From NCBI GenBank assembly GCA_934621605.1, contig CAKTUZ010000014.1:12103-76102 (forward strand): a stretch of DNA of 64,000 bases, in the 5' to 3' direction. A program made the translations under genes and the position numbers. This document shows positions 17,496 to 26,372 of the stretch, piece after piece (positions within the stretch are counted from its first letter, which is position 1; each line of letters begins with the position of its first letter). A model generated the notes under the pieces. The model was given only the letters and a program-made list of their open reading frames with translations. It ran no database searches and had not been told where the DNA came from. The DNA is from an uncultured bacterium. GTDB lineage: Bacteria; Vulcanimicrobiota; Xenobia; Xenobiales; Xenobiaceae.

Positions 17496-17531
17496 AAAAA
17501 TAGAGCGCTCTTCGCAGAACGCTCTATTTTT
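17496..17531 (-). terminator. Terminator between the FAD-subunit gene and the fused hydroxylase gene
   Basis: A perfect 12-bp stem (17496-17507 with 17520-17531) ending in five T lies 32 bases after the stop at 17563. The remaining 110 bases up to the ATG at 17385 would have to hold a separate promoter, although partial readthrough is possible. Confidence 0.88.
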
Positions 17532-17562
17532 GTCCGTGGCTGAGCTTAGAGTAGCTTACCGA

Positions 17563-18384
17563 TTAGATACTCTGGCTGCGTAAAAATTCACCCAGCAAAT
17601 TGAGGCACACGGTCTTGCGATATTCGGCACTGACACGGCCGCGAGTTAAGACCAGTTTTTCACTGTAGGCTTTTATAAGCTCGTCTTTATACTCTCGGGC
17701 TTCGGCTAAAGTTTTGCCAATCATAACTTTTTCAAGTTCTTTAAAGCGCAATACCGTATCAGCAACAGCGCCAAAAGCAGCACTAAAGCGGCATATTTTG
17801 CCTTCTGCGTCAAGGTTGAGTAAACCGGCAAAGGATACGCGAGAAATGGCCAAGGCGTTGCGGCCGCCGACCTTTTCATAATAGTAATTCTCAAGACCGG
17901 CTTTGGGAATCAATACTTCGGCAATAAGTTCATCTTCGGCCAAATCGAGCTTTTTGCGCCCTAAGTAGAACTTGTCGATATCAACTAAGCGCTCGCCGCG
18001 TAAGCTGACTAAGCGCAATTTTGCATCGGTAACAAACTCTATAAGTACGGAATCCGCTTTAGCTGAGCCGTTGCCTATATTGCCGCCAAAGGTGCCAGCA
18101 TTGCGAATAGCTGGAGCAGCAATACGGGAAACAGCCTCTTTCATAAGCTGTGGGACTAAATCGGAAGCTAAAGCTTCGGTGAAGGTGACAGCCGCGCCAA
18201 TGCGGATATACTGATCATCTTCTTTAATTTGACGCAACTCGTCTAATTTGCCCAAGAAAAGATAGCTTACGCCTCGGCGATTTTCTACCATAAGATCGGT
18301 GCCGCCTGCATAAGGAACTACATCGTGTTTAGCTCTAATATCTAAAGCAGCATGCAAGTCGACGGGAACATATCCGTTTACCAT
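17563..18384 (-). CDS. Molybdenum hydroxylase FAD-binding subunit (XdhB/CoxM-like)
   Basis: The 273-residue protein is the medium, FAD-carrying subunit of a xanthine dehydrogenase-family enzyme. YAGGTDLMV (about residue 21) and RNAGTFGGNIGNGSAKAD (about residue 94) are the two FAD-binding loops, and a CO-dehydrogenase flavoprotein C-terminal domain follows (YYEKVGGRNALAISRVS). It passes electrons from the [2Fe-2S] subunit to NAD or another acceptor. Its start overlaps the preceding [2Fe-2S] gene by seven bases, indicating coupled translation. No extra iron-sulfur insert is seen. Confidence 0.93.
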   Translation of the reverse strand: MVNGYVPVDLHAALDIRAKHDVVPYAGGTDLMVENRRGVSYLFLGKLDELRQIKEDDQYIRIGAAVTFTEALASDLVPQLMKEAVSRIAAPAIRNAGTFGGNIGNGSAKADSVLIEFVTDAKLRLVSLRGERLVDIDKFYLGRKKLDLAEDELIAEVLIPKAGLENYYYEKVGGRNALAISRVSFAGLLNLDAEGKICRFSAAFGAVADTVLRFKELEKVMIGKTLAEAREYKDELIKAYSEKLVLTRGRVSAEYRKTVCLNLLGEFLRSQSI

Positions 18385-18851
18385 AAGCCTTCTCCTTCCT
18401 CAGCGGCATTCTTCACAGCATTGACTATGGCATTGTAACCAGTGCAGCGACACAAGTTGCCAGAGATACCGACTCTAATTTCCTCTTCGCTGGGATGTCG
18501 GTTGGAGGCCAGAATTGACTCAGCAGCCAAAACCATGCCCGGAGTGCAAAAACCACACTGTACGGCTGAAACTTCGGCGAAGGCTTTATCCAAAACTTTG
18601 AAGCGTTCCGTCTCACGATAGCCTTCCATAGTAACGACAGTGCTGCCACTGACAGCGCCCATAGCTACGCAGCATGAATTAGTGAGTTTGCCGTCTAAAA
18701 TAACTGAACAGGCTCCGCATTCACCCTCTTTGCATCCGCATTTTACGGAAGTGCAGCGGTAATTATCACGTAGTACATCCAGCAATCTGTCGGTAGCTGA
18801 GCCGTTGTAAACGACTTCTTTGCCATTCAGGACGAATCTTATATCGTTCAT
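18378..18851 (-). CDS. Molybdenum hydroxylase [2Fe-2S] subunit (XdhC/CoxS-like)
   Basis: This 157-residue protein is the small electron-transfer subunit. The N-terminal plant-type ferredoxin cluster is in CGCKEGECGACSV with a later Cys in NSCC, and the C-terminal four-helix cluster uses QCGFCTPGM and NLCRCTGY. It starts three bases after the stop of the large subunit gene and overlaps the FAD subunit gene, so the three form one translation-coupled unit. It is about 10 kDa smaller than the same region of the neighbouring fused enzyme but shares all eight cysteines. Confidence 0.94.
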   Translation of the reverse strand: MNDIRFVLNGKEVVYNGSATDRLLDVLRDNYRCTSVKCGCKEGECGACSVILDGKLTNSCCVAMGAVSGSTVVTMEGYRETERFKVLDKAFAEVSAVQCGFCTPGMVLAAESILASNRHPSEEEIRVGISGNLCRCTGYNAIVNAVKNAAEEGEGLW

Positions 18852-18854
18852 AAT

Positions 18855-20978
18855 TTAGGCTTTCTCCTTTGCAAGCACTTTGATAGTGTCTTCGGCAGTG
18901 AAGGGGATGTGATTGAGAGTCACGCCGCCCATAGCTTGTTCGAGGGCTTCCACGTAAGCGCTGGGAATGCCGACCAAAGGAAGCTCGCCGGCGCCTTTGG
19001 CACCGTAAGGGCCACCAGGATATTTGTCGACGTGGAGCTGACATTTGAGAACAGGTACGTCTACGCTGGTGGGAATGAGATAGTCGGAGAAGGAATTGTT
19101 GCGGATACGTCCCTTGTTGTCGTAGTTCATAAACTCGGTAGAAGCGTAACCTATACCTTGCAACAAGCCACCTTCCATTTGACCCATAACGATATTGTAA
19201 TCGATAGGAGTTCCAACATCGAAAGAAGCATAAGCACCCAAAATCTTGCTTAAGCCGGTGTAAGTATCAACCTCAACTTCGATAGCCTGAACGCCCCAAG
19301 CATAAGTGGGATAAGCGTCTCCCTGGAACTTGTCAATGTAGAAAGGAATCATAAAGTCGGGCTCAACAAAGCGCTCTTCGACCATCTGATCTTTGCCTTC
19401 TTCCCACTGACTGCGCAACTTAATAGCCGCTTTGCGCAGTAATTCACCTACTACCATAAGGGAACGAGAAGCTACAGTGGGGCCGGAGTCGGGAACTCGT
19501 GAAGTATCAGGATGATCGTAAAATACCTTATCTAAAGGCAAGTTCAGTTCGTGGGCTACAATTTTGGGGAAGGTAGTACGTAAGCCTTGGCCTATTTCAC
19601 CATTACAAGCCAAGATCTCGACTGTGCCGTCCTTATATTTGCGCAAACGGACTACCGCTTTAATAAAGTCGCGCTCACCTGAACCGGTAAAGCCGGCACC
19701 GTGGAAGTGCATAGAAATGCCTATGCCTTTGCGATAGCGTCCACTTTGAGGCTTCGAATATTCCTCGTGTTTGTGGCGATAGTCGCAAGCTTTATCCACT
19801 TCTTCGATCATCTCGGGAAGAGGAACGGGGAAGTGATATATACCAGAGGTGGAAGTACGGTCACCCTTTTTAACTAAATGGGCTTCTCTGAACTTCAAAT
19901 CATCTATACCCAAATCGCGAGCGATATGGATCATGATCATTTCTACGGCAAAGAAGGTTTGAGGGGCGCCGAAACCTCGGTAAGCGCCGCTTGGCGTGGT
20001 GTTGGTTTTTAAGGCGCGTCCGCGAACATGTAAGTTTTCGATATTATAGACGCCGTCGGCGCAAATCAGGCCGCGTTGCAAGACCACGGCTGAAAGAGTG
20101 GTGTAGGCGCCGGCATTGAATTTTACGTCGATGTCCATGGCGGTAACTTTACCGTCTTTTACAGCCACTTTATAGGTGCAGAGAGAAGGGTGACGCTTGG
20201 AAGTAAACTCCAAATCTTCGCGGCGGCCGAATACGCAGCGCACCGGTTTGCCTATGGCCTTAGCAGCGACGGCTACTTGACAACCTAAAATAGACGGGAA
20301 GGCTTCTTTGCCTCCAAAACCACCGCCGGTGACGTCTTGATGTATGTGTACGTCAGCTGGGCCGCAGCCTAAAGCACGCATGATGGCGCCATGTACATAG
20401 TAAGCGCATTGCATAGAGCCGTGGACATACATTCTGCCGCCCTCTTCAGGCTCGGCCATCATACCCTGGGTTTCGAGGTATGTTTGATCCTGGTAGCCAG
20501 TCTCAAATTCTTCTTCGTAAATTTTATCGGCTTCGGCGAAGGCTTTTTCCACGTCGCCTTTACCGTACTCGTAATTAAAGAAAGCTTCGTCGGCTTTACG
20601 CAAATCGAGTACCGGCTCCAGCTCTTCGTATTCGACTTCGGTATTGTTGATAATATCTTCGCATACCGCTTCGTCGGGGCCACAGACCATGCCGATAGGC
20701 TCGCCTATATATTCTACCGTTTCACGGGCATATACAGGAGTATCGTCGCGGACGATATTGACGTTATTGTCTCCGGGAATGTCCTTGCGATCTACATAAT
20801 AATAGCCGTCAGGGAGCTCCGGCAATTTTACGCTCAGTAATTTAGCTTTAGCATATTTAGAGCGAAGCATTTTGCCGCAAAGAACACCGTGTTTATCAAT
20901 ATCTCCCACGAAGATGCTGCGTCCAGAAATTTTGGGCGCATGATCTTTCTTTACGACAGATTGAGAGATGGTTTCCAT
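18855..20978 (-). CDS. Molybdenum hydroxylase large subunit (xanthine dehydrogenase family)
   Basis: The 707-residue protein binds molybdopterin and holds the active site. Visible motifs are TGGGFGGKEA (about residue 214), GAYRGFGAPQ (about 317), NGEIGQGL (about 443) and YGAKGAGELP (about 668), with the catalytic glutamate in the last. It is somewhat shorter than classical XdhA large subunits and lacks any fused iron-sulfur part. The start codon directly follows the stop of the mocA-like gene (TGA then ATG) with GGAGGAGA as ribosome site. The substrate could be xanthine, another purine or an N-heterocycle; sequence by eye does not decide. Confidence 0.92.
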   Translation of the reverse strand: METISQSVVKKDHAPKISGRSIFVGDIDKHGVLCGKMLRSKYAKAKLLSVKLPELPDGYYYVDRKDIPGDNNVNIVRDDTPVYARETVEYIGEPIGMVCGPDEAVCEDIINNTEVEYEELEPVLDLRKADEAFFNYEYGKGDVEKAFAEADKIYEEEFETGYQDQTYLETQGMMAEPEEGGRMYVHGSMQCAYYVHGAIMRALGCGPADVHIHQDVTGGGFGGKEAFPSILGCQVAVAAKAIGKPVRCVFGRREDLEFTSKRHPSLCTYKVAVKDGKVTAMDIDVKFNAGAYTTLSAVVLQRGLICADGVYNIENLHVRGRALKTNTTPSGAYRGFGAPQTFFAVEMIMIHIARDLGIDDLKFREAHLVKKGDRTSTSGIYHFPVPLPEMIEEVDKACDYRHKHEEYSKPQSGRYRKGIGISMHFHGAGFTGSGERDFIKAVVRLRKYKDGTVEILACNGEIGQGLRTTFPKIVAHELNLPLDKVFYDHPDTSRVPDSGPTVASRSLMVVGELLRKAAIKLRSQWEEGKDQMVEERFVEPDFMIPFYIDKFQGDAYPTYAWGVQAIEVEVDTYTGLSKILGAYASFDVGTPIDYNIVMGQMEGGLLQGIGYASTEFMNYDNKGRIRNNSFSDYLIPTSVDVPVLKCQLHVDKYPGGPYGAKGAGELPLVGIPSAYVEALEQAMGGVTLNHIPFTAEDTIKVLAKEKA

Positions 20979-21656
20979 TCAATCTCCTCCTTTGTCAGTC
21001 GCACTGTTTTTATTTGAAAAATTATCCAGACAGTGTTGATACTGTTCGCGAGTATCTAAATCGGTCCAACAACCTAAATCATCTACATTTACCGTATATA
21101 CAGATTTTTCATGAAGCTGCCAAAAACCGCGTAATCCGTCTTTCCCGTTGAAATCCATAATTTCTTTTATAAAAGAAGAGGCAATTAAAGGCGGATGTTT
21201 GCGATAACCTTGCAAAAGGGGGAAAACAATAAATTCGCCCTTCTCAGGTATGGCTTTAAAAACTGCCAAATAGGTCTCTTTGTCAATCATGGGCATATCG
21301 CCGGGCAAAAGGAAGAAGGCTCGACAAGTTGGCATGGCAGTTAGACCTATTTTTAAAGAGGTAAGCATATCCGTTTCGGCATAGTACTTATTGTAAACTA
21401 CGATAAAACGTCGGCCCACATAGCGCTTTCGCAAAAGCGCTTCCAATTCTTGGCCTCGATAGCCCAAAACTATGACAATTTGCTCTACTCCGGCCAGCAG
21501 CATGGAATCGATGGTGTTTTCTAGTACCGTTTTGCCGCGCAGCGGCATAAGCATTTTTAATTCGCCCATGCGACTGGATAAGCCCGCTGCCAGAATTAAA
21601 CCGTTAATATGGCAAGTTCGCGAGGCTAATTTACTTGAGGTTGTCTGTGTAGACAA
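20979..21656 (-). CDS. MocA/YgfJ-like molybdenum cofactor nucleotidyltransferase
   Basis: A 225-residue GT-A-fold nucleotidyltransferase. LILAAGLSSRMGELKMLMP (about residue 21) is the nucleotide-binding signature and LLPGDMPMID (about residue 117) the metal-binding aspartate segment. MocA adds CMP to molybdopterin to make the cytosine dinucleotide cofactor used by xanthine dehydrogenase-type enzymes; the related accessory protein of selenium-dependent hydroxylases has the same fold. Direct abutment to the large-subunit gene supports this job. The TTG start at 21656 is preceded by AAAGGAT at a rather long spacing; no better start exists before the signature. Confidence 0.88.
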   Translation of the reverse strand: MSTQTTSSKLASRTCHINGLILAAGLSSRMGELKMLMPLRGKTVLENTIDSMLLAGVEQIVIVLGYRGQELEALLRKRYVGRRFIVVYNKYYAETDMLTSLKIGLTAMPTCRAFFLLPGDMPMIDKETYLAVFKAIPEKGEFIVFPLLQGYRKHPPLIASSFIKEIMDFNGKDGLRGFWQLHEKSVYTVNVDDLGCWTDLDTREQYQHCLDNFSNKNSATDKGGD

Positions 21657-21736
21657 AAGCGGTTCTTATCCTTTCTGGCAAATTTTTTGTTTGGTTTATG
21701 CTAACTGCATGGTCTGTATTGGCAGAGTGTTGGTTT

Positions 21737-22666
21737 CTACATCAAAGTTGTTTGTCGGAATAGAGTTTCAAAGCGGAACTGAGCCATATCGTTTAGCTCT
21801 TGTTCGTACATTTGGTAGGTACGCATGAGCTTTTCGCCTTTGTCCGTTAGTTTAGTGTGGCCACCTCGACTGCCTCCGTGTTGACGGCTGACGATAGAAT
21901 AACCGACCACTTTTTCCAAACAATTGATCATATTCCAGGCTTTGGCATAGGATAAGCCCATATGCAAGCAGGCCTGGCGCACAGAGTTTAAGTCAGCTAT
22001 TAAAAATAAAAGCAGCTTAAGGCGAGCATTAAAAACGATTTGTTCGTTTTCTATATTAACTTTAATTACTGGAGACAATAGCGAGTCGTTATGAGCTTTA
22101 AGGTGGCCTCTAAGTTGCTCTTCGTTATGGACGTTTAGCAATACCCCCTTATCGTCTACAGAAATCCAATGACGGTTCACACCGTAAGTATCTATGGCTC
22201 CGCGTAAGCCTCCGTTGCCTGCATAAGCTAAGATTCGATCTAGCATATCATGACGCAAAACGATGGGGTGGCCGCCTCGACCACAGCAAGATGGAGCCAC
22301 TACGGGAGCGTCGCAACTGAGTATGGCCTTTAGAGTTGCGGGGGAAAACATAGGTGTATTGACGGGCGTAAAAACTACCCGCTGACACTTATTTTTTAAA
22401 TAAGCAAGACCTAGCTTTAGAGAGCTCAGGAGCTCAGATCGCTCGCAATCGTCGCTACGTAAAAAGATGACACCGCTGCCAGCCAGTTGATGAATAACTT
22501 CCGATTCTCGTGTACCGGTGACAACGACGATAGGAAACACATTCGCTTGCTGCAATGTTAGCACAATCCGCTTTACTACAGGTATGGAGCCAACCATCAT
22601 TAGAGGTTCAGCACTTTTCTTACTGGCGGCCGCTACGATACCGCTTGTAGTTCCGAAATATGTCAT
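21737..22666 (-). CDS. Degenerate MobA-like domain fused to a ModE-type DNA-binding domain
   Basis: From ATG 22666 the product has 309 residues; a TTG at 22738 would extend it. Residues 1-190 follow the MocA/MobA nucleotidyltransferase layout, but the phosphate loop reads VAAASKKSAEPLM instead of LAAGxSxRMGxxK, and the metal site reads TPVNTPMFS instead of PGDMPMID. Residues 205-309 are a LysR/ModE-like winged helix: VRQACLHMGLSYAKAWNMIN and HGGSRGGHTKLTDKGEKLM. ModE is the molybdate-responsive repressor of molybdenum genes. The gene lies 80 bases upstream of mocA in the same direction, so it is a likely local regulator of the hydroxylase locus, perhaps sensing a pterin or nucleotide instead of molybdate. 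Confidence 0.82.
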   Translation of the reverse strand: MTYFGTTSGIVAAASKKSAEPLMMVGSIPVVKRIVLTLQQANVFPIVVVTGTRESEVIHQLAGSGVIFLRSDDCERSELLSSLKLGLAYLKNKCQRVVFTPVNTPMFSPATLKAILSCDAPVVAPSCCGRGGHPIVLRHDMLDRILAYAGNGGLRGAIDTYGVNRHWISVDDKGVLLNVHNEEQLRGHLKAHNDSLLSPVIKVNIENEQIVFNARLKLLLFLIADLNSVRQACLHMGLSYAKAWNMINCLEKVVGYSIVSRQHGGSRGGHTKLTDKGEKLMRTYQMYEQELNDMAQFRFETLFRQTTLM

Positions 22667-22882
22667 GTATCTTTTAAATCTCGCTATCTTTCGTATGATA
22701 GGCTGTAGAGTTTGTATTTTGCAAGTTATTATAAACAATATATCGATTATGGTGTTTTAGAGACAATTTCAACTTGTGAGTTAGACATTAAAGATAATAA
22801 CATTGGCATGTATTCTAGTATTTGTGCCAAAACATCCATCGTATTTTTTAGTTTTTGTCAACAAAGCGAAAGGTGGCTCACC

Positions 22883-23563
22883 ATGGGTGATATGCTTAAT
22901 TTTTATGCCAATAAGAAAGTTGTGCTTCTTTCTGAATTGCGTTTCGGTTTATTGCTGCGCAAAATAGTACATTCTGATTTAATAGAAATTGCTGAATGGA
23001 TGAAAGATAAGGAGTTGGTTCGGTATGCTTTCGGGGCGGAGACTTTAAGCGATTACGATTACCGTTTCGCTTCAGACAATTACATGCGTTTGGTGTCCAA
23101 TCCTAATTCCCCCTGCTATTTTTTAGCTGTTTGCGATATTCACTCTAAAATTTTAGGTTTAGGAAAATATGATTTACGCAATATGGAAGGGGTTGGCAGA
23201 GTAGCTCTGTCCGGTTTGATGATGGGCAGAGACAATAGAGGTCATGGTATAGGAACTAAGGCTATGGCCCTAATAAATCGCTTTCTTTTTGAAAATGAAC
23301 AAGTCGACTTAGTGGAAATAGAAACGGCTGACTATAACTTGAGAGCGCAACATTGTTTTAAAAGAATAGGCATGGAAGAGTGCGAAAAATTGCATAGTTT
23401 GGAGGGTATATGTGGTTATGGTTTGGGGGAAAATGATGCTCCGAAAATTTTTATGCGCCTTTCCAAAGAAAAATATTTCGCTGAGTTGGCGACTGTAAAC
23501 GGTATTTTGCCTCAGGATAGATTGCCTCGATCAAAAGAAAACAGAGATGCTGAAGCTCCTTAG
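22883..23563 (+). CDS. GNAT-family N-acetyltransferase
   Basis: I choose ATG 22883 because AGGTGG lies six bases before it; the frame is open further upstream but the added residues look non-coding. The 226-residue protein has the acetyl-CoA binding motif RGHGIGTKAM (about residue 117) and the following ADYNLRAQHCFKRIGM, typical of RimJ/RimL-like or SpeG-like acetyltransferases. An N-terminal helix (LRKIVHSDLIEIAEWM) fits the same group. A substrate such as a protein N-terminus, polyamine or antibiotic cannot be chosen. It is divergent from the ModE fusion gene and ends in a bidirectional terminator. The 216-base divergent region has no other gene. Confidence 0.85.
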   Translation: MGDMLNFYANKKVVLLSELRFGLLLRKIVHSDLIEIAEWMKDKELVRYAFGAETLSDYDYRFASDNYMRLVSNPNSPCYFLAVCDIHSKILGLGKYDLRNMEGVGRVALSGLMMGRDNRGHGIGTKAMALINRFLFENEQVDLVEIETADYNLRAQHCFKRIGMEECEKLHSLEGICGYGLGENDAPKIFMRLSKEKYFAELATVNGILPQDRLPRSKENRDAEAP

Positions 23564-23574
23564 GGGCGATATTG

Positions 23575-23625
23575 AAAGCAAAAATAAACCGATTCTCTGA
23601 TATGAATCGGTTTATTTTTGCTTTT
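23575..23625. terminator. Bidirectional terminator
   Basis: A very long stem (about 21 bp, 23575-23595 with 23604-23624) has A-rich and T-rich ends, so it can terminate both the plus-strand acetyltransferase gene and the convergent gene ending at 23635. Confidence 0.93.
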
Positions 23626-23634
23626 GAGGTTTGA

Positions 23635-25464
23635 TTATTTATTATGTCGTTCTAATTTTATCCATAGAGCTTCAGCCTCTTCGCTGTAATTTTTATCTAT
23701 ACCGATTGCGAAAGAAGAGGTGATCGCTTTCCCCTGAGTGTCGCGTAAAGTTAGCCAGCCGCATATTTGAGCTGGGCCTGAACCTTGAGGTAGGGAAGGA
23801 GCGGTAAATTTGGCCAGCTTTCCGTCTTTTATGACTATAGTGTTATCTTGAATTTCGACTGTACTGTAAGCAGTGCTTTTATCGGCCCAAGGGCTGGATG
23901 CCAACCAAGTTGTAGCTTCTTGGCTGTCGGCAAAATGGAGTATAGTGCTGAAGCCAACTCGTCCCTTAAAAGCTTTAGCTAGTTGTACTCCCAGCTGTTT
24001 AAAGTTACTTTGTCCAGCGCTGTTGAAACTGACGGTCGTCATAAGGGGTTGAACTTTTGAGTCTTCGGTCGTAGTTGAATTACGCCAGCCCCAATTGGGT
24101 ACTGACAATAAATCCAACATTGCGGTATTGGCACATATAGATGAAGGAGCTGGAACGATTTGAGATAGCAAATCGGTCGCTTTTTCTGAAGTCGCTTCCA
24201 GTTTAGCCAATGTTTTTTTGTACTGACTGGGTAAAATCAAGCGACCAGCCCAAGTCTCCGTTTTAGCTGCCGAGGTGGTTGTTTTATTTAGATGTAATAT
24301 GCTTTCGGGAGGCAATTGGCAAGGAATTTCGCCGAATAACTTTCCAAAAGTTGAACTCTGGCAAATAAGCTGGAAATCAGTCTCCTGGGCCGGAGTCAAA
24401 ATAAGAGCTTCGCTCTTCGGCGTTCGCTCTTGCAAAATTCCTCCTGTGGCTTCGGGGGCAGACATCCAGACTTGAACATTTTTAAATGATGGCAGAGTAG
24501 AACACTCAGGCAATTGCTCTTTAACGTTGGCTATAGCGATAATGAATGGAGTGTCAATTTTAAAAGTACCTGGTAACTCTTGCAAGCTCAGGGGGATGTT
24601 TTGACTGTCAAGTTCCTGAGCCAGTTTGCCGGAGGCGGTAATTGTATTTTCGTAATACGAACCGTTAGCTTGACTGTTTTGGGACTGATTTTTAGCTTGC
24701 ATTGTGGCTGAAATATCAGTCTTTTGCAGCGCACGCAGTACGCTGGGGGTATCTTGGAGAGAAGCCAGGCGCTCTTGGTTGATAACGGTCAAGTCGCTAG
24801 TATTGCGTTCGGGCAAATTGGAGGCAGCTTTAGCTGTAGAATCATTATTTCTTGAAATGAGGGCGTTAGTTGAAGCTAAACCTGTTATAGAACTATAGAT
24901 TGTCTTATGCTGTTTGCCTGAGCAAGTAATGGTAAATTGTGAACCATCGCTGCTATATATCGCTTGTCCACCGCTTGGGCAAGGTGGAAAAGGAGCTACA
25001 GAGGATGGATAGGCCGATTTTTGGTTCCACACTTCCTCCACATTTGAAGCTAAGTCAAGTACATAAGCTTGACATTGAGGGGTTGTATTGCTACTCTCCG
25101 GGGTATCTTGAGGCATAATGGCCACTAAAATACGGGCGTCCGGATAATTTTTTGATAATTCACCGTTTTTAAAATCAGCGATCAAACCGCAGCGCTCGCG
25201 TAGAAAAACGCCTACTTGATCGGGGGTACCTTCGAAAATTAGGGGAGACGAGGTGGGTACTAAGCCGGTGAAAGGCGATTGTTGCGGAGTAAAGAAATAG
25301 TTGAAAATTCTGCTGAGTAACCAAATGCACAGATATAAAACAAAGATCGTTGCTAAGGCTGCGATAGCCAATCTCTTCCGATTGAGCTTGGCATTGCTCA
25401 AAAAATCAAATATAGTAGCTGTTTTCAATGTCTTTGACCGACGGGATGAAGATTTTACCGACAA
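23635..25464 (-). CDS. Membrane-anchored exported unknown protein
   Basis: The 609-residue protein has a basic cytosolic N-terminus (residues 1-30), one membrane segment (about 32-55) and a large Ser/Thr/Gln-rich outer part. I do not recognise a family. Near residue 160 there is PPCPSGGQAIYSSDG followed by FTITCSGKQH. This pair of cysteines in a CPxGGxY...TC context resembles the disulfide-bonded C-terminal loop of type IV pilins and pseudopilins such as ComGC, though it sits in the middle of this chain. The only start compatible with the membrane segment is TTG at 25464, with a weak ribosome site. A bidirectional terminator follows. Confidence 0.75.
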   Translation of the reverse strand: MSVKSSSRRSKTLKTATIFDFLSNAKLNRKRLAIAALATIFVLYLCIWLLSRIFNYFFTPQQSPFTGLVPTSSPLIFEGTPDQVGVFLRERCGLIADFKNGELSKNYPDARILVAIMPQDTPESSNTTPQCQAYVLDLASNVEEVWNQKSAYPSSVAPFPPCPSGGQAIYSSDGSQFTITCSGKQHKTIYSSITGLASTNALISRNNDSTAKAASNLPERNTSDLTVINQERLASLQDTPSVLRALQKTDISATMQAKNQSQNSQANGSYYENTITASGKLAQELDSQNIPLSLQELPGTFKIDTPFIIAIANVKEQLPECSTLPSFKNVQVWMSAPEATGGILQERTPKSEALILTPAQETDFQLICQSSTFGKLFGEIPCQLPPESILHLNKTTTSAAKTETWAGRLILPSQYKKTLAKLEATSEKATDLLSQIVPAPSSICANTAMLDLLSVPNWGWRNSTTTEDSKVQPLMTTVSFNSAGQSNFKQLGVQLAKAFKGRVGFSTILHFADSQEATTWLASSPWADKSTAYSTVEIQDNTIVIKDGKLAKFTAPSLPQGSGPAQICGWLTLRDTQGKAITSSFAIGIDKNYSEEAEALWIKLERHNK

Positions 25465-25634
25465 TATCTCAAGGATAATCGCGGCATAAACGGGGCCTTC
25501 TGCTTCTAGCTAAAGCCGCTTTTCCCTACTGCATGTTAATTTAGGCTGTCTCCTAAAGCTTTTGTGAAAGGGTAGAATAGTTTTTCTATAGAAATCAGGC
25601 TCTAATTGAGGCAGAAAAGGAAGTCTTTGTCGCT

Positions 25635-26285
25635 GTGCTGTTTTGGGGACGTAAGCCTATTAAACTTATTCTATTCGATATCGGTGGAGTTTTTGTCGAG
25701 GCTGAACTGGATCGCTATATACAACTTGGCTGTGCGGCTTTTCAGACAAATCCCAATTCTTTGCGTCGAGAAATTGCTCAGAAGCTTCCAGCTTTTGAAA
25801 TGGGAAAATTAGATTCGGAAAAATTCTGGCGGGAAATAGGTGAAAGCTTGTGGCAAAGCGGTGAAGGCTGTCGCAGTATTGTCAGTGATTGCGGAAATTT
25901 TTGGAAAGATATTTTTCGCGCTACCATGACTGTTGATGAACATTTGTTGCAATTAGCTGAAGAGTTACGTCGCAACGGTTATACTGTAGGAGCTTTAAGT
26001 AATACCATAGCCGAACATGCCGATATTTTGGAAGAAGTTGGCCTTTATCGACATTTTGATCCTTGCGTTCTTTCTTGTCGAGTTGGAATGCGCAAGCCGC
26101 AAGCAGAAATTTTTAAACTAGCTGCCCAAAAAGCCGGAGTATTGCCCGAACAATGCATCTTTGTCGATGATCAGAGTGACAATATCAAAGCGGCTAAATC
26201 AGCCGGAATGGAGGGGTTGGTCTTTACTTCTGCTGGACAACTTTATAAAGATTTAGTTCGAAAAAAACTGTTGCATGTAAATTAA
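25635..26285 (+). CDS. HAD-superfamily phosphatase, YihX-like
   Basis: The 216-residue protein is a HAD subfamily IA hydrolase. Motif I is LILFDIGGVFVE: the nucleophile aspartate is present, but the usual second aspartate two positions later is glycine, as also seen in the YihX glucose-1-phosphate phosphatase group (FDLGNV). Motif II is ALSNT (about residue 118), motif III the lysine in GMRKPQAEIF, motif IV FVDDQSDNI. Substrate may be a sugar phosphate; the 4-alpha-glucanotransferase next door is consistent with that but transcribed convergently. The GTG start at 25635 has AAAGGAAG upstream. Confidence 0.88.
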   Translation: MLFWGRKPIKLILFDIGGVFVEAELDRYIQLGCAAFQTNPNSLRREIAQKLPAFEMGKLDSEKFWREIGESLWQSGEGCRSIVSDCGNFWKDIFRATMTVDEHLLQLAEELRRNGYTVGALSNTIAEHADILEEVGLYRHFDPCVLSCRVGMRKPQAEIFKLAAQKAGVLPEQCIFVDDQSDNIKAAKSAGMEGLVFTSAGQLYKDLVRKKLLHVN

Positions 26286-26301
26286 AATATGTAGGCAGAC
26301 G

Positions 26302-26351
26302 AAAAAAGCTTCCGCCAAGAACTTTTTGTTCGAGGAAACGGAAGCTTTTTT
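26302..26351. terminator. Bidirectional terminator
   Basis: A 13-bp stem (26302-26314 with 26339-26351) with A and T flanks and a smaller inner stem lies between the convergent HAD phosphatase and malQ genes. Confidence 0.93.
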
Positions 26352-26372
26352 ACTTTTGGCTGAGCTCAGAAA

